Below, one piece after another: positions 35,208-43,894 of a stretch of 64,000 nt of DNA. The notes under the pieces were generated by a model, which had not been told where the DNA came from, made no database searches, and saw only the letters and a list, made by a program, of their open reading frames with translations. Within the stretch, counting starts at the first letter, position 1. Each line of letters starts with the position of its first letter. A program made the translations under genes and the position numbers. Origin of the DNA: CAZKEW01 sp964558915 (GTDB taxonomy: Bacteria; Acidobacteriota; Aminicenantia; Aminicenantales; UBA8522); contig CAZLFV010000002.1 of the NCBI GenBank assembly GCA_964558915.1, forward strand, positions 39,594-103,593, in the 5' to 3' direction.

Positions 35208-36455
35208 ATGCAGGTTGCAATAATCCGAAGGGCCAATCGCCGAAGCGATTTTCGTTTTCTCTTTTTTTTCATCATCGCGCTTTCTTTGTGCCTGCCGCAG
35301 ACACTCACCTCCCAGACTTCCCAGGAAAAAGAGGCCCGGGCCGAAGCGTATCTTACCCAGGCCGACGAACTCTATTCATCCGGCAATTATTCCAAGGCCA
35401 TTGATAATTATCTTCAGGCTGCCCAAATCGCCGGAAAGAGAACGAGCCTGTCCCGGGCCTACATGGGCCTTTCGCTGTGCTATTTTTATCTGAATGACGC
35501 GGAGAACTCCAAGAAATATATCTTAAAAGCCCTTGAGCTGGACCCACAAAAGGAGGTCTCGAGCCTGTTTCATCCCCAGACCTATGTTGATCTTTTTAAC
35601 CAGGTCAAGAAAGAGAACGCAGAAAAGCTCAGCCTCATCAAGATAGAGCCGGAAGCCAGACCCGCCGAGGCGGAGCGGGAAGAAGCGGAGAAAGCAGCAC
35701 CCCAAGCTGCGGCCGGTCCCGGTCAAACTCTGGGGGGAGGCCGGGCCGGGCACTGGGAGGTGGAGGTCCATTATTCCGGCTGGACCATTAACCCGGCCAA
35801 GACTTTACTTCAAGATAACCTGGCTAACAAAGTGTCCGATGAAATCCTGGAGAACGTCACCGACCAACTAAACGCTCTTTATGCCGGTCGGCTTGTTCCT
35901 GTGGGCAATGAGCAGAATCTTACTCTCAGCTCGAGCGGCTCCAATTTCGGCCTGGGCCTCCGGTATTACCCTCTGGGAAAACAGGGTTCCTTCAGCGTCG
36001 GATTTTCTGTAGAAAAAACGAATATTACGATCTCCATGGAAGGGCTGGTGACTCAGAATTATGGCGATGGCTCAGCCGCAACAGTCGAAAGCACGAGCAC
36101 GGTGACGACGAACCCGTTCACGGCGAACCTGAGTTTTCGGTGGGACTTCTATCCCCAGTGGCGGGTGACTCCCTATTTTGTCTTCGGCCTCGGGTTTGGA
36201 CCTTTGGGTGGAGACTTTAACTTTATTTATACAGGGACCTACAGGCGCGATTCCGACCAGGTCACCATTCAGGGCGAGGACAGCAGGACTTTCGACCAGC
36301 TCCGGGAAGAACAGGACATAGAGCTCGACCTCTTCCTTATTCTCCAGGCCGCCATTGGCGTTCGCGGCGAAATCTTAAAGAATATCTTTATCTTGGGAGA
36401 GATCGGGTTCTGGGACGGTCTTATTTTCCGCGGCGGCGTCGGCTGCAGGTTCTAA
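35208..36455 (+). CDS. TPR protein with C-terminal outer-membrane barrel
   Basis: The start is ATG at 35208 with GGAGG seven bases upstream (a TTG at 35181 is less likely). A signal peptide (FRFLFFFIIALSLCLPQTLTS) leads to two TPR units (residues ~45-125: ADELYSSGNYSKAIDNYLQA, AYMGLSLCYFYLNDAENS). An Ala/Glu linker and a beta-rich domain of about 240 residues follow, with strands such as FGLGLRYYPLG and FSVGFSVEKTNI. It ends GLIFRGGVGCRF, a C-terminal Phe typical of outer-membrane barrels recognised by BamA. It is likely a periplasmic TPR fused to an eight-stranded-type barrel; its function is unknown. Confidence 0.75.
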   Translation: MQVAIIRRANRRSDFRFLFFFIIALSLCLPQTLTSQTSQEKEARAEAYLTQADELYSSGNYSKAIDNYLQAAQIAGKRTSLSRAYMGLSLCYFYLNDAENSKKYILKALELDPQKEVSSLFHPQTYVDLFNQVKKENAEKLSLIKIEPEARPAEAEREEAEKAAPQAAAGPGQTLGGGRAGHWEVEVHYSGWTINPAKTLLQDNLANKVSDEILENVTDQLNALYAGRLVPVGNEQNLTLSSSGSNFGLGLRYYPLGKQGSFSVGFSVEKTNITISMEGLVTQNYGDGSAATVESTSTVTTNPFTANLSFRWDFYPQWRVTPYFVFGLGFGPLGGDFNFIYTGTYRRDSDQVTIQGEDSRTFDQLREEQDIELDLFLILQAAIGVRGEILKNIFILGEIGFWDGLIFRGGVGCRF

Positions 36456-36493
36456 CCAAAGGATTTCTCTTTATTTTCCTTTTCCGGACAGGA

Positions 36494-36499
36494 TATAAT
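36494..36499 (+). promoter_or_regulatory. -10 box of the SRP RNA promoter
   Basis: A perfect TATAAT lies seven bases before the pairing 5' end of the RNA. The -35 region (TTATTT, 36471-36476, 17 bp away) is weak. Confidence 0.55.
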
Positions 36500-36505
36500 A
36501 CGTTC

Positions 36506-36776
<271 letters not shown>

Positions 36777-36833
36777 ATTTTTTTTCGCCCACCGGGCCCG
36801 CCGAAATGGCCCGGGCTTGTATGAATTCCCACC

Positions 36834-37787
36834 TCACGGACAGCTCTTTTTCCCAGCCGACCGCTTGCCCTCCAGGCTGAGTTGCTCAAGGAGGGACTCG
36901 ACCTGTTTTTTCTCGTTCTCCCTCAGGGGCAGAAGAGGCGGGCGAGTGGGTCCACCATAGTACCCCAATAGGTCAAGGGTATATTTAATCGCCGGGATTC
37001 CCATAGTCTGAGTAAGGATTTTATTAAGAGGGGCGAGGTCGAGCTGCAATTTCTTTGCCTCCTCTATGCGTCCGGCGCGAAATAGCGAGTAAAGCCTGAC
37101 ATAAAGCCTGGGAACAACGGCAGCCGCGGCCAGAATGCCGCCGCTTGCGCCCAGCGCAAGTCCCGGCCAAATGAGGCTCCCCGCTCCCAGAAGAAAGGCA
37201 AACCCTTGTCTCGCTCGCGAAAGCGTCTCGACGAGGTTGGTTAGATTGCCCGAGCTGTCTTTGATGCCCGCGATGTTGGGATGAAGCGAGAGCCCGACCA
37301 CAAGAGAAGGAGAAAAGGAAATCCCCGTATTCTGGGGGATATTGTAGAGGAGAATGGGCAGCCTGGACCTTTCGGCGATACGCAGGAAATGATTCCTGAG
37401 AGCATCCTCGTTCATTCTGGATTTGTAATAGGAAGGAGGCTTGATCAGGGCGACATCTGCGCCCAATTCGGCGACTCGGTTGGTGAACTCGACGGTCAGG
37501 GCCGTCGACTCTCGCGCCGTGCCGACAATTATCTTTTTCCCAGTTGCCGCTGACGCCCTGGCTGCTGCCACAAGCTCCTCTGATTCTTTGTCACTGAGAA
37601 AAACGGCTTCCCCGGTGGAACCGAGAACAACGTATCCGGAAAGGCCGGTTTGGTTATACCTCTTGATATTTTCCCGGAGTTTTTCGCAAGAGACATTCTC
37701 TCTGACGAAGGGAGTGGTTAGAGCGGCAAAAATGCCGCCGAAGCTATCTCCGCCCTTGATCTGTGGTTTTTTGATTTCATTTCTCAA
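36834..37787 (-). CDS. DapA / N-acetylneuraminate lyase family aldolase
   Basis: The 317-residue class I aldolase has GSTGEAVFLSDKE (56-68), the catalytic Tyr148 in LLYNIPQNTG and the Schiff-base Lys176 in AGIKDSSG. The family includes dihydrodipicolinate synthase, neuraminate lyase and several sugar-acid aldolases; absence of lysine genes nearby leaves the substrate open. The frame starts with a TTG at 37787 that overlaps the end of the zincin gene; no ATG is available before the conserved FGGIFAALTTPF. The basic C-terminus (KRSAGKKSCP) is unusual. Confidence 0.85.
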   Translation of the reverse strand: MRNEIKKPQIKGGDSFGGIFAALTTPFVRENVSCEKLRENIKRYNQTGLSGYVVLGSTGEAVFLSDKESEELVAAARASAATGKKIIVGTARESTALTVEFTNRVAELGADVALIKPPSYYKSRMNEDALRNHFLRIAERSRLPILLYNIPQNTGISFSPSLVVGLSLHPNIAGIKDSSGNLTNLVETLSRARQGFAFLLGAGSLIWPGLALGASGGILAAAAVVPRLYVRLYSLFRAGRIEEAKKLQLDLAPLNKILTQTMGIPAIKYTLDLLGYYGGPTRPPLLPLRENEKKQVESLLEQLSLEGKRSAGKKSCP

Positions 37788-38142
37788 TTTTTCTCAGCTC
37801 CTTTTCGCTCAGGCCGAAGTAATGCCCGACTTCATGCAGCAGGACTTCCTTGACCTTTTCTTTGACTTCTTCGTCCGTGACGCAGATGTTTTCTATTGGT
37901 TTCTGGTAGAGAACGATCACATCGGGCGGGGCATTGCCGTAAAAAGGCCCTCTATGCTTGAACGGAATGCCGTGATAGAGCCCTAAAAGTGTAGCCTGGG
38001 AAGGAGTCCTCGTCCGGAAGCGTGCCTCCTCTGTGGGATAGTCTTCAACAATTATAGCGACGTTTTGAAGATACTTTTTAAATGTTTTGGGAAGGTCCGC
38101 GAGTGCCTTTTCCACAAGTTTCTCGAATTTCTCTCTCTCCAT
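37777..38142 (-). CDS. small zincin metallopeptidase (DUF1025 family)
   Basis: The 121-residue single-domain protein has HEVGHYFGLSE (His103, Glu104, His107) near the C-terminus and FYGNAPPDVIVLYQKPIE upstream, the pattern of the compact MPN-like zincin family. It is cytoplasmic (no signal). Its physiological role is not known. It overlaps the DapA-like gene and follows cobO by 26 bp, so the three may form one transcript. Confidence 0.88.
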   Translation of the reverse strand: MEREKFEKLVEKALADLPKTFKKYLQNVAIIVEDYPTEEARFRTRTPSQATLLGLYHGIPFKHRGPFYGNAPPDVIVLYQKPIENICVTDEEVKEKVKEVLLHEVGHYFGLSEKELRKIEK

Positions 38143-38168
38143 TGCGTTCCGCAGCCAGACTCACCTGC

Positions 38169-38702
38169 TTATTTCTCGATTCCCAGCCTCGCCCTCACGC
38201 CTTTGGAATAATAGTGTTTTTTCTCTTTCATCTCGGTGACTAAATCCGCCGCTTTTATAATCGAGGGAGGCGCATACCGGCCGGTCAGGACGACCTCCAC
38301 GTCTTCGGGCCTTTGGGCCAGAAAATCATGGATTTCTTTCTCGGTGAGGAGTCGGAAATGGAGAGCGACATTGACCTCGTCCAGGACGATAATCCTGTAT
38401 TTCCGGGATCGCATCGCTAGAAGGCACTTCCGGAGCCCCTTTTTGGCCCTGTCGATGTCCTCATCTTCGGGGTTGTCCGTCACGTGGATAAACCCCTTCC
38501 GGCCGAATTGCTCGATCTTGATGAGGGGGGCCAGCTTGACGACCGATGTGAGTTCACCGTAATTTTGTCCTTTGAGGAATTGTCCGATATAAACTTTCCA
38601 GCCGTATCCCGCGGCCCGGAGCGCCAGCCCGAGAGCGGCAGTGGTTTTTCCTTTTCCACAGCCCGTATAAACCTGAACATAACCCTTAAATTTTTCCGCC
38701 AT
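38169..38702 (-). CDS. cobO: cob(I)yrinic acid a,c-diamide adenosyltransferase (corrinoid adenosyltransferase)
   Basis: The 177-residue P-loop enzyme has GCGKGKTT (residues 14-21), IVLDEVNVALHF and VEVVLTGRYAPPSII, the CobO/BtuR/CobA family signature. It transfers the adenosyl group of ATP to cobalt(I) corrinoids. No other cobalamin gene is adjacent, so it may serve salvage. Its promoter faces the nadC promoter in the 94-bp intergenic region. Confidence 0.93.
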   Translation of the reverse strand: MAEKFKGYVQVYTGCGKGKTTAALGLALRAAGYGWKVYIGQFLKGQNYGELTSVVKLAPLIKIEQFGRKGFIHVTDNPEDEDIDRAKKGLRKCLLAMRSRKYRIIVLDEVNVALHFRLLTEKEIHDFLAQRPEDVEVVLTGRYAPPSIIKAADLVTEMKEKKHYYSKGVRARLGIEK

Positions 38703-38711
38703 GACGTTCCT

Positions 38712-38739
38712 ATTTTATCGCACCTTGTCATCCAGTCAA
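38712..38739 (-). promoter_or_regulatory. promoter of cobO
   Basis: TTGACT (38734-38739) and TAAAAT (38712-38717) on the minus strand are 16 bp apart, very close to the start codon at 38702, implying a leader of only a few bases. Confidence 0.5.
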
Positions 38740-38759
38740 CATATTATTGAGGGATGAGT

Positions 38760-38788
38760 TTGACTGTCCCCCATCCTCTCCTTATAAT
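38760..38788 (+). promoter_or_regulatory. promoter of nadC-nadB
   Basis: TTGACT (38760-38765) and a perfect TATAAT (38783-38788) are 17 bp apart. The nadC ATG at 38797 lies only about 9 bases after the -10 box, so the transcript may be leaderless. Confidence 0.6.
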
Positions 38789-38796
38789 CATACTCA

Positions 38797-39630
38797 ATGA
38801 AAATTAGCGCGCTGGACGAGATTATAGAGGCGGCCCTTAAGGAGGATATGCCGGAAGGGGACATAACGTCTGAAAGCGTCATCCTGGCTGATTCGGTTTC
38901 CGAGGCGGTCTTTGTGGCGAAAGAAGCCGGGGTTTTGGCTGGGATAGATGTCGCCGCACGGGTTTTCGAAAAGCTCGACCCTAAAACGGAGTTTGTAAGG
39001 TTTTTTGGAGACGGCCAGGTTTTCAAGCCTGGGGACATTCTGGCCGGTGTCAAAGGGAATTCTATTTCACTTTTAAAGGGCGAGCGCACCGCCCTCAATT
39101 TCCTCCAGCGGATGTCCGGCATCGCGACCAAGACCAGGCGCTTTGTCCAGGCCGTCAGCGGCACAGGAACCAGGATTCTGGACACCCGGAAAACGACCCC
39201 AACCCTTCGCTTCCTCGAGAAATATGCCGTTAAGATGGGCGGAGGCAAGAACCATCGCTCCAGCCTCTCCGACATGGTCCTCCTTAAGGACAATCATCTC
39301 AGGCTTGTGGGAAGCATCACCAAAGCTGTGAAAATGGCCCGGGCGACAATCAATCCAGGGACGAAGATCGAAGTTGAAGTCACGAATTTCGGCCAGGCCA
39401 AGGAAGCTGTCAAAGCAGGCGCCTCGATGATCATGCTTGATAACATGTCCCTCAAACAAATAAGGCAGGTTCTCGCCTGGGTGGAGGGAAGGGTTCCCGT
39501 GGAAGTTTCCGGAAAAGTGACCCTAGGCCGGGCCCGCCGGATTGCCTCTCTTGGTGTCGATTTTATTTCCGTGGGAAGTCTGACCCACTCATTCACATCT
39601 GTGGATATCAGCCTGGAGTTCAAGGAATGA
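38797..39630 (+). CDS. nadC: nicotinate-nucleotide diphosphorylase (carboxylating)
   Basis: The enzyme converts quinolinate and PRPP to nicotinate mononucleotide. The 277-residue protein has EDMPEGDITSESV, LKGERTALNFLQRMSGIAT, LDTRKTTPTLRFLEKYAV and GGGKNHRSSLSDMVLLKDNH, which hold the quinolinate-binding Arg, His and Lys residues. VGSLTHSFTSVDISLEF is the family C-terminus. Its last four bases overlap the nadB start (ATGA). No ribosome site is seen, consistent with a leaderless or very short-leader transcript. Confidence 0.95.
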   Translation: MKISALDEIIEAALKEDMPEGDITSESVILADSVSEAVFVAKEAGVLAGIDVAARVFEKLDPKTEFVRFFGDGQVFKPGDILAGVKGNSISLLKGERTALNFLQRMSGIATKTRRFVQAVSGTGTRILDTRKTTPTLRFLEKYAVKMGGGKNHRSSLSDMVLLKDNHLRLVGSITKAVKMARATINPGTKIEVEVTNFGQAKEAVKAGASMIMLDNMSLKQIRQVLAWVEGRVPVEVSGKVTLGRARRIASLGVDFISVGSLTHSFTSVDISLEFKE

Positions 39631-41210
39631 AAACCATGGCCGAAGAAAAAATATTCCGCTCGGATATTCTGGTCATCGGCTCTGGCATTGCCGGAGCCAG
39701 CGCCGCTCTTGAAGCCGCTGAGCGCGGCTTCCGGGTGAACATCATCACCCAGTCCTCGACACCGGAGGAATCAAATACGTACTATGCTCAGGGCGGAATC
39801 GTCTCGCTGGGCCTGGACGACCGGCCCGAAATCCTGAAAGAGGACATCATTAAAACGGGGGACGGGATCAATAACCCCGAATCCGTAGAGGTGTTAGCCA
39901 GGCAGGGCAGGGAGATGGTAGAAAGCATCCTCATCGGAGAGCTTCAGATTCCGTTCGAAAAAAGCAGCCCGGACGCTTTAGACTATGCCCAGGAGGGCGG
40001 CCATTCAAGGAGGCGCATCCTCCACGTCAAAGACACGACGGGGAGGACCATAGAGGAAAAATTCATCGAGGCGCTCCGGAAATACACCAACGTGACTCTC
40101 TATGCTGGCCACACCGCCGTGGATTTGCTGACCGTCCCTCATCACTCTAAAAATCTCATGGCCTACTATCGCGAACCCCAATGCATTGGGGCCTATGTCC
40201 TTGATAAAAAAACGAATCTGGTTAAAACCTTTTTTGCCCCGTATACAATTTTGGCGACGGGAGGCTGCGGGGCCGTCTTCCTTTATACGTCTAACCCGGC
40301 CGAGGCAATCGGGGCGGGCTACGCCATGGCCCACAGGTCGGGCGCCCGGATCGTCAATATGGAGTACATCCAGTTCCACCCGACCGCCCTTTTTCACCGG
40401 GATGCCGGTAGTTTCCTGATTTCCGAGACAGTGCGTGGCGAGGGGGCACGCCTGAAGACCAAAGAAGGCCGGACTTTCATGGAGAACTACAGCGAAAAGA
40501 AAGACCTGGCCCCGCGCGACGAAGTGACTCGGGCGATCTATGAGGAGATGACTAACAGCAATTCGAGCTATGTCCTTCTCGACCTGGCGTCCTACGCCAA
40601 GTTCGATATTAAGAAAAGATTCCCAAACATCTACCGGACCTGCCTGAAATACGATATTGATATTACCAAAGAGCCCATTCCTGTTGTGCCCGCAGCCCAT
40701 TATTGTTGCGGCGGAGTGCTCGTCGACACGTGGGGAAAGAGCTCGCTCCGGGGCCTTTATGCGGTCGGAGAAGTTTCCTGCACGGGCGTCCATGGAGCCA
40801 ATCGCTTGGCTTCAACATCCCTTCTTGAGGGGCTGGTATGGGGGACGCGAGCGGCCCAGGACATCGCCGACCATTTCGACCCGACGCCTCCTTACAAGCC
40901 TTCGGAAATCCATCCCTGGTACTATCCTGAAAAAGAAGAGGCAATCGACCCGGCCCTGGTCAACCAGGATTGGCTTTCAATCAAGTCGACGATGTGGAAC
41001 TATGCTGGAATCATCCGCACAAGGAAAAGGCTGGAACGGGCCAAGGCCGACCTGGAATATCTTCATCACCGGATTGAAAAGTTCTACAGAGAAGCAAAAA
41101 TGGACCCGACGGTGGTGGGCCTGAAGCATGGCATCCAGGTGGCTTTGATGATCACCCATGCTGCCCTGGCCAACCCCGTCAGCAAAGGCGCTCATTACCG
41201 GAAGGATTAA
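39627..41210 (+). CDS. nadB: L-aspartate oxidase
   Basis: The FAD enzyme makes iminoaspartate for NAD synthesis. SDILVIGSGIAGASAALEAA (residues 12-31) is the dinucleotide-binding motif, and SNTYYAQGGI, GGHSRRRILHVKDTTG, EYIQFHPTALF and GANRLASTSLLEGLVWG are typical of NadB and separate it from succinate dehydrogenase. The protein has 527 residues. nadA is not in the neighbourhood. The downstream perfect hairpin ends the operon. Confidence 0.93.
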   Translation: MKTMAEEKIFRSDILVIGSGIAGASAALEAAERGFRVNIITQSSTPEESNTYYAQGGIVSLGLDDRPEILKEDIIKTGDGINNPESVEVLARQGREMVESILIGELQIPFEKSSPDALDYAQEGGHSRRRILHVKDTTGRTIEEKFIEALRKYTNVTLYAGHTAVDLLTVPHHSKNLMAYYREPQCIGAYVLDKKTNLVKTFFAPYTILATGGCGAVFLYTSNPAEAIGAGYAMAHRSGARIVNMEYIQFHPTALFHRDAGSFLISETVRGEGARLKTKEGRTFMENYSEKKDLAPRDEVTRAIYEEMTNSNSSYVLLDLASYAKFDIKKRFPNIYRTCLKYDIDITKEPIPVVPAAHYCCGGVLVDTWGKSSLRGLYAVGEVSCTGVHGANRLASTSLLEGLVWGTRAAQDIADHFDPTPPYKPSEIHPWYYPEKEEAIDPALVNQDWLSIKSTMWNYAGIIRTRKRLERAKADLEYLHHRIEKFYREAKMDPTVVGLKHGIQVALMITHAALANPVSKGAHYRKD

Positions 41211-41243
41211 AAAAAAGGCCGCCCTCGGGGGCGGCCCTTTTGG
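41208..41243. terminator. bidirectional intrinsic terminator between nadB and the multicopper oxidase gene
   Basis: GGCCGCCC (41217-41224) pairs with GGGCGGCC (41229-41236) around a four-base loop. It is preceded by a run of A (41209-41216), which becomes a T run for the minus-strand gene, and followed by CTTTTGGTTT on the plus strand. It lies between two convergent genes and can serve both. Confidence 0.85.
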
Positions 41244-41258
41244 TTTGGAAGCTTAGCC

Positions 41259-43511
41259 TTAATAATCAGTTCCTTGGAAGTAAGACCGAATTGCTCCTGA
41301 TCTTGGCCAGACAACCAGCGGCCTCATCATCTCGTTGTCTTCATGATCGATGATGTGGCAATGCCAGACGTACGCGAATGACGGGAGCCCGCCGACAAGG
41401 CCGCCGCTTGGGTCGAACGGGAAATAAAGATCTGGCGCGTTAACGGGTTTATGGTTCGGCGCGTAGCGCACGACAATCCGAGTCACTTGGCCGGGCAGAG
41501 CCTGGATTGTATCCTTCCAGCCGGCTTCGTTCGCCAGCGGAGGAGTCGCACCGTCCTTCAGGTAGAGTGATACGCCCGGATTGCCGCCCACTGCGCCATC
41601 GGCGTTTACAGTATTGTAGTTGAGCGGAGGACCGTAGCCGGGCATGTAAACGCCGGCCGGATAAGCTACGCCAGTCATCGGGTCCATGCCTCCTCCCGTG
41701 AATGCCAACGAGTAGGCTGCCGTGTATTTCTTGACATCGAACTTCTGACGGTTCAGGATCTGGAACTGGGTGAGGTGAGTGTGGATCGGGTGGGCATCAG
41801 CAGTCAGGTTGATGATTTCCCAAACTTCGGTCGCACCCTCTGCAGGAAGTTCGGAATAATAAGCCGTCTCTCCACCGATGGTGATTCCAGTGAAATCCGC
41901 GCGGGTTTCGTCCATTGGCCCTTTGCCGGACCACTTGGTGTTATTGACCAGGATTTCCATGGGGCCTCCCGGATAGGCGACGCCTCCCCAATTGGACGGC
42001 ATCCCCATGACCTCGTTGAGCGTTAACTGGCGGGTCTTGGCAACCGTTACGTTCGCGGCTAAAGTGCCTGTGGCCGGGTTGACGAGCCGGACGAGGGCCG
42101 GACCTTGCCCAGCGCCACCGCGCAGCGTCGCTCCGGCCGCCGCCGGATTGAAAGTCATGTCGGCAGCGGTCAAAGGAACAACCCGGAACTGGATGATGCG
42201 GCCAGTTGTGCTGCCTTGCACCGCAGCGCCCCCAGGATAGGGCGTTTTGGCTGTATTCCGCAGCAAGAGCCTAGTTCCGGACGGAAGGCCGGCGAAGTCG
42301 ATAATGACATCAGCGCGTTCTCCGGGCATTAGGACGAGCTTGCCCCCGAGGTTCGGGTCGACTTTAACGGGGTTGTCAAGATAGCCGCCGTCGGTGCCGA
42401 TTTGCCAGAGAGACGGGCCATTCAATCCGGTCGTCTGGTTGTCCAAGAACATTTCATAGGTCCGGGCATTTGAGCCGTTCAGGAAGAGGAAGCGGTAGCG
42501 CTTCGGCTCGACGTTGAAGAACGGCCAGACCTTGCCGTTGACAGCAATTGTATCGCCGACAAACTCCGGCACCCAGTAGGGATGTTCAGGATTGGGGATG
42601 AACGGGACTCCGGCCGGGAAATAGAGCTGGCCGTTGGTGTCGAACATGCGGTCCTGGATGATCAACGGGACAATCCCGGGCAGGTTGGCCGGGTCATTCA
42701 CGGGATCGGTAATCAGATAACCGCCCGCGATTCCAGCGTAGACGTTGAGCCGCGTGGCGCCCAGTGTGTGGTCATGGAACCAAATTGGCGCCGCTTCCTG
42801 GCTGTTGGGATAGCGGTAGATGATGTAGTTTTTGAGCGCGATGCCATCTTTGGAGTAATAGCCGGGCCCAATTTTACTCCCGTCGCTCAAAAACCAGGAA
42901 TCAGGGCCGCCGTCAATTTGAGGGGGAACTTCGCCGCCATGAAGGTGGATAGCAGCAGGGATGGAGCCGTTGTATTGACCATTCCAGGGAGGTCCGGGTG
43001 GCCCCATGGCCATCGGCGGCATGCCAAATCCATCTGGATCAGCCCAATGGAGAGTCAGGTCCGTGGAGTTTTTGTAAGCCAGGACATTGGTCGTCGCTGC
43101 GCTTCCCAAATCATTATAGCAAGTGATCTGGGTGGGGACATTGCGCTGGGAGATGATGATTGGTCCTAAATATGTGTTTTGAGTGCCCACGGGAGCAGAG
43201 GCGCCGACGACATAGCCCCAGGTCCATGTTCCCGTGTATGTTCCGGCCGCAGGCACAAATCCCGTCGGCAGAACGTTCGCTTTGAACTCGCGCATGCGGA
43301 TCTCGAGAGAGTTACCTTGAGTGTAGGTATTCCAGATAAACGGGATCGGCAGGGGGTCGACGAACTGTGGCAGGGTTTTGGGGTTGAGGGGAGTCTGGGC
43401 CTGGGCCCACACGAAGCTATTCCCGAAGGTTCCCAGGCCGAATATAGAGGCCAAGAAGAACCAGCCGAAGAGAACCGTTAAAGCCTTGGATCTCTTTGAA
43501 TCATTCCTCAT
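41259..43511 (-). CDS. secreted multicopper oxidase (CotA/bilirubin-oxidase-like)
   Basis: The 750-residue protein is a three-cupredoxin oxidase. Copper ligands are all visible: IHLHGGEVPP, WFHDHTLGA, HPIHTHLTQF and YVWHCHIIDHEDNEMM (type 1 Cys with axial Met, as in CotA and laccase-like enzymes). It has a long signal peptide (ALTVLFGWFFLASIFGLGTF, ending FVWAQA). The ATG at 43511 is favoured by AAGGAGG eight bases before it; an upstream GTG lacks this. Oxygen-dependent oxidation of metals, phenols or bilins is possible. Its presence points to some oxygen exposure. The promoter lies about 200 bp upstream and gives an unusually long leader. Confidence 0.92.
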   Translation of the reverse strand: MRNDSKRSKALTVLFGWFFLASIFGLGTFGNSFVWAQAQTPLNPKTLPQFVDPLPIPFIWNTYTQGNSLEIRMREFKANVLPTGFVPAAGTYTGTWTWGYVVGASAPVGTQNTYLGPIIISQRNVPTQITCYNDLGSAATTNVLAYKNSTDLTLHWADPDGFGMPPMAMGPPGPPWNGQYNGSIPAAIHLHGGEVPPQIDGGPDSWFLSDGSKIGPGYYSKDGIALKNYIIYRYPNSQEAAPIWFHDHTLGATRLNVYAGIAGGYLITDPVNDPANLPGIVPLIIQDRMFDTNGQLYFPAGVPFIPNPEHPYWVPEFVGDTIAVNGKVWPFFNVEPKRYRFLFLNGSNARTYEMFLDNQTTGLNGPSLWQIGTDGGYLDNPVKVDPNLGGKLVLMPGERADVIIDFAGLPSGTRLLLRNTAKTPYPGGAAVQGSTTGRIIQFRVVPLTAADMTFNPAAAGATLRGGAGQGPALVRLVNPATGTLAANVTVAKTRQLTLNEVMGMPSNWGGVAYPGGPMEILVNNTKWSGKGPMDETRADFTGITIGGETAYYSELPAEGATEVWEIINLTADAHPIHTHLTQFQILNRQKFDVKKYTAAYSLAFTGGGMDPMTGVAYPAGVYMPGYGPPLNYNTVNADGAVGGNPGVSLYLKDGATPPLANEAGWKDTIQALPGQVTRIVVRYAPNHKPVNAPDLYFPFDPSGGLVGGLPSFAYVWHCHIIDHEDNEMMRPLVVWPRSGAIRSYFQGTDY

Positions 43512-43712
43512 AAATATCCTCCTTTTAAGGTTATTAAATTTACTCGGGGACAAGTTCTAGAATTTTTTTCTTAGGTGCACCTCCTTTTTTTCCGCAGGAT
43601 TAAGGTTCAGTTCAGGGACTGCGGGTTCGCTTCCGGAGAGCAGCGAGCCTTTCGGCGGTTCTGCTCTTCTTTTAATGCTACTATTTCTATAGAAATACCA
43701 GGAATAGGCCGC
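43512..43712 (-). promoter_or_regulatory. long 5' leader of the multicopper oxidase with a 16-bp palindrome
   Basis: The predicted transcript start near 43706 leaves about 195 untranslated bases. TATTTCTATAGAAATA (43682-43697) is a perfect 16-bp palindrome 9-24 bases into the transcript, well placed for a repressor. AGGTGCACCT (43573-43582) is a second perfect palindrome. No known riboswitch motif is recognised. Confidence 0.45.
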
Positions 43713-43741
43713 AGTATACACAAGCCATCATTTCTTGTCAA
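43713..43741 (-). promoter_or_regulatory. promoter of the multicopper oxidase gene
   Basis: TTGACA (43736-43741) and TATACT (43713-43718) on the minus strand are 17 bp apart, near consensus. Confidence 0.65.
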
Positions 43742-43856
43742 GAGAATTTTGCGCTAATGTTTCAAATTGTCACGATTCTCAGGTTCCAATCTCAGTCCGG
43801 ACCGCTTCGGCTCGTCTTTCTACCATTTAAAGGTGGAGAAAATCGGGAAATTGTTC

Positions 43857-43862
43857 TATAAT
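43857..43862 (+). promoter_or_regulatory. -10 box of the ileS-lspA-lgt operon
   Basis: Perfect TATAAT; the -35 (TGGAGA, 17 bp upstream) is poor. The ileS start follows 33 bases later. Confidence 0.4.
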
Positions 43863-43894
43863 CACCGGATAAAAGTGATTCTGTGGAGAATGCG

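Noticed and set aside
36792..36814. CCGGGCC/GGCCCGG hairpin after the SRP RNA as a terminator
   Set aside because: There is no T run following it on either strand; the T tract lies between the RNA and the hairpin.
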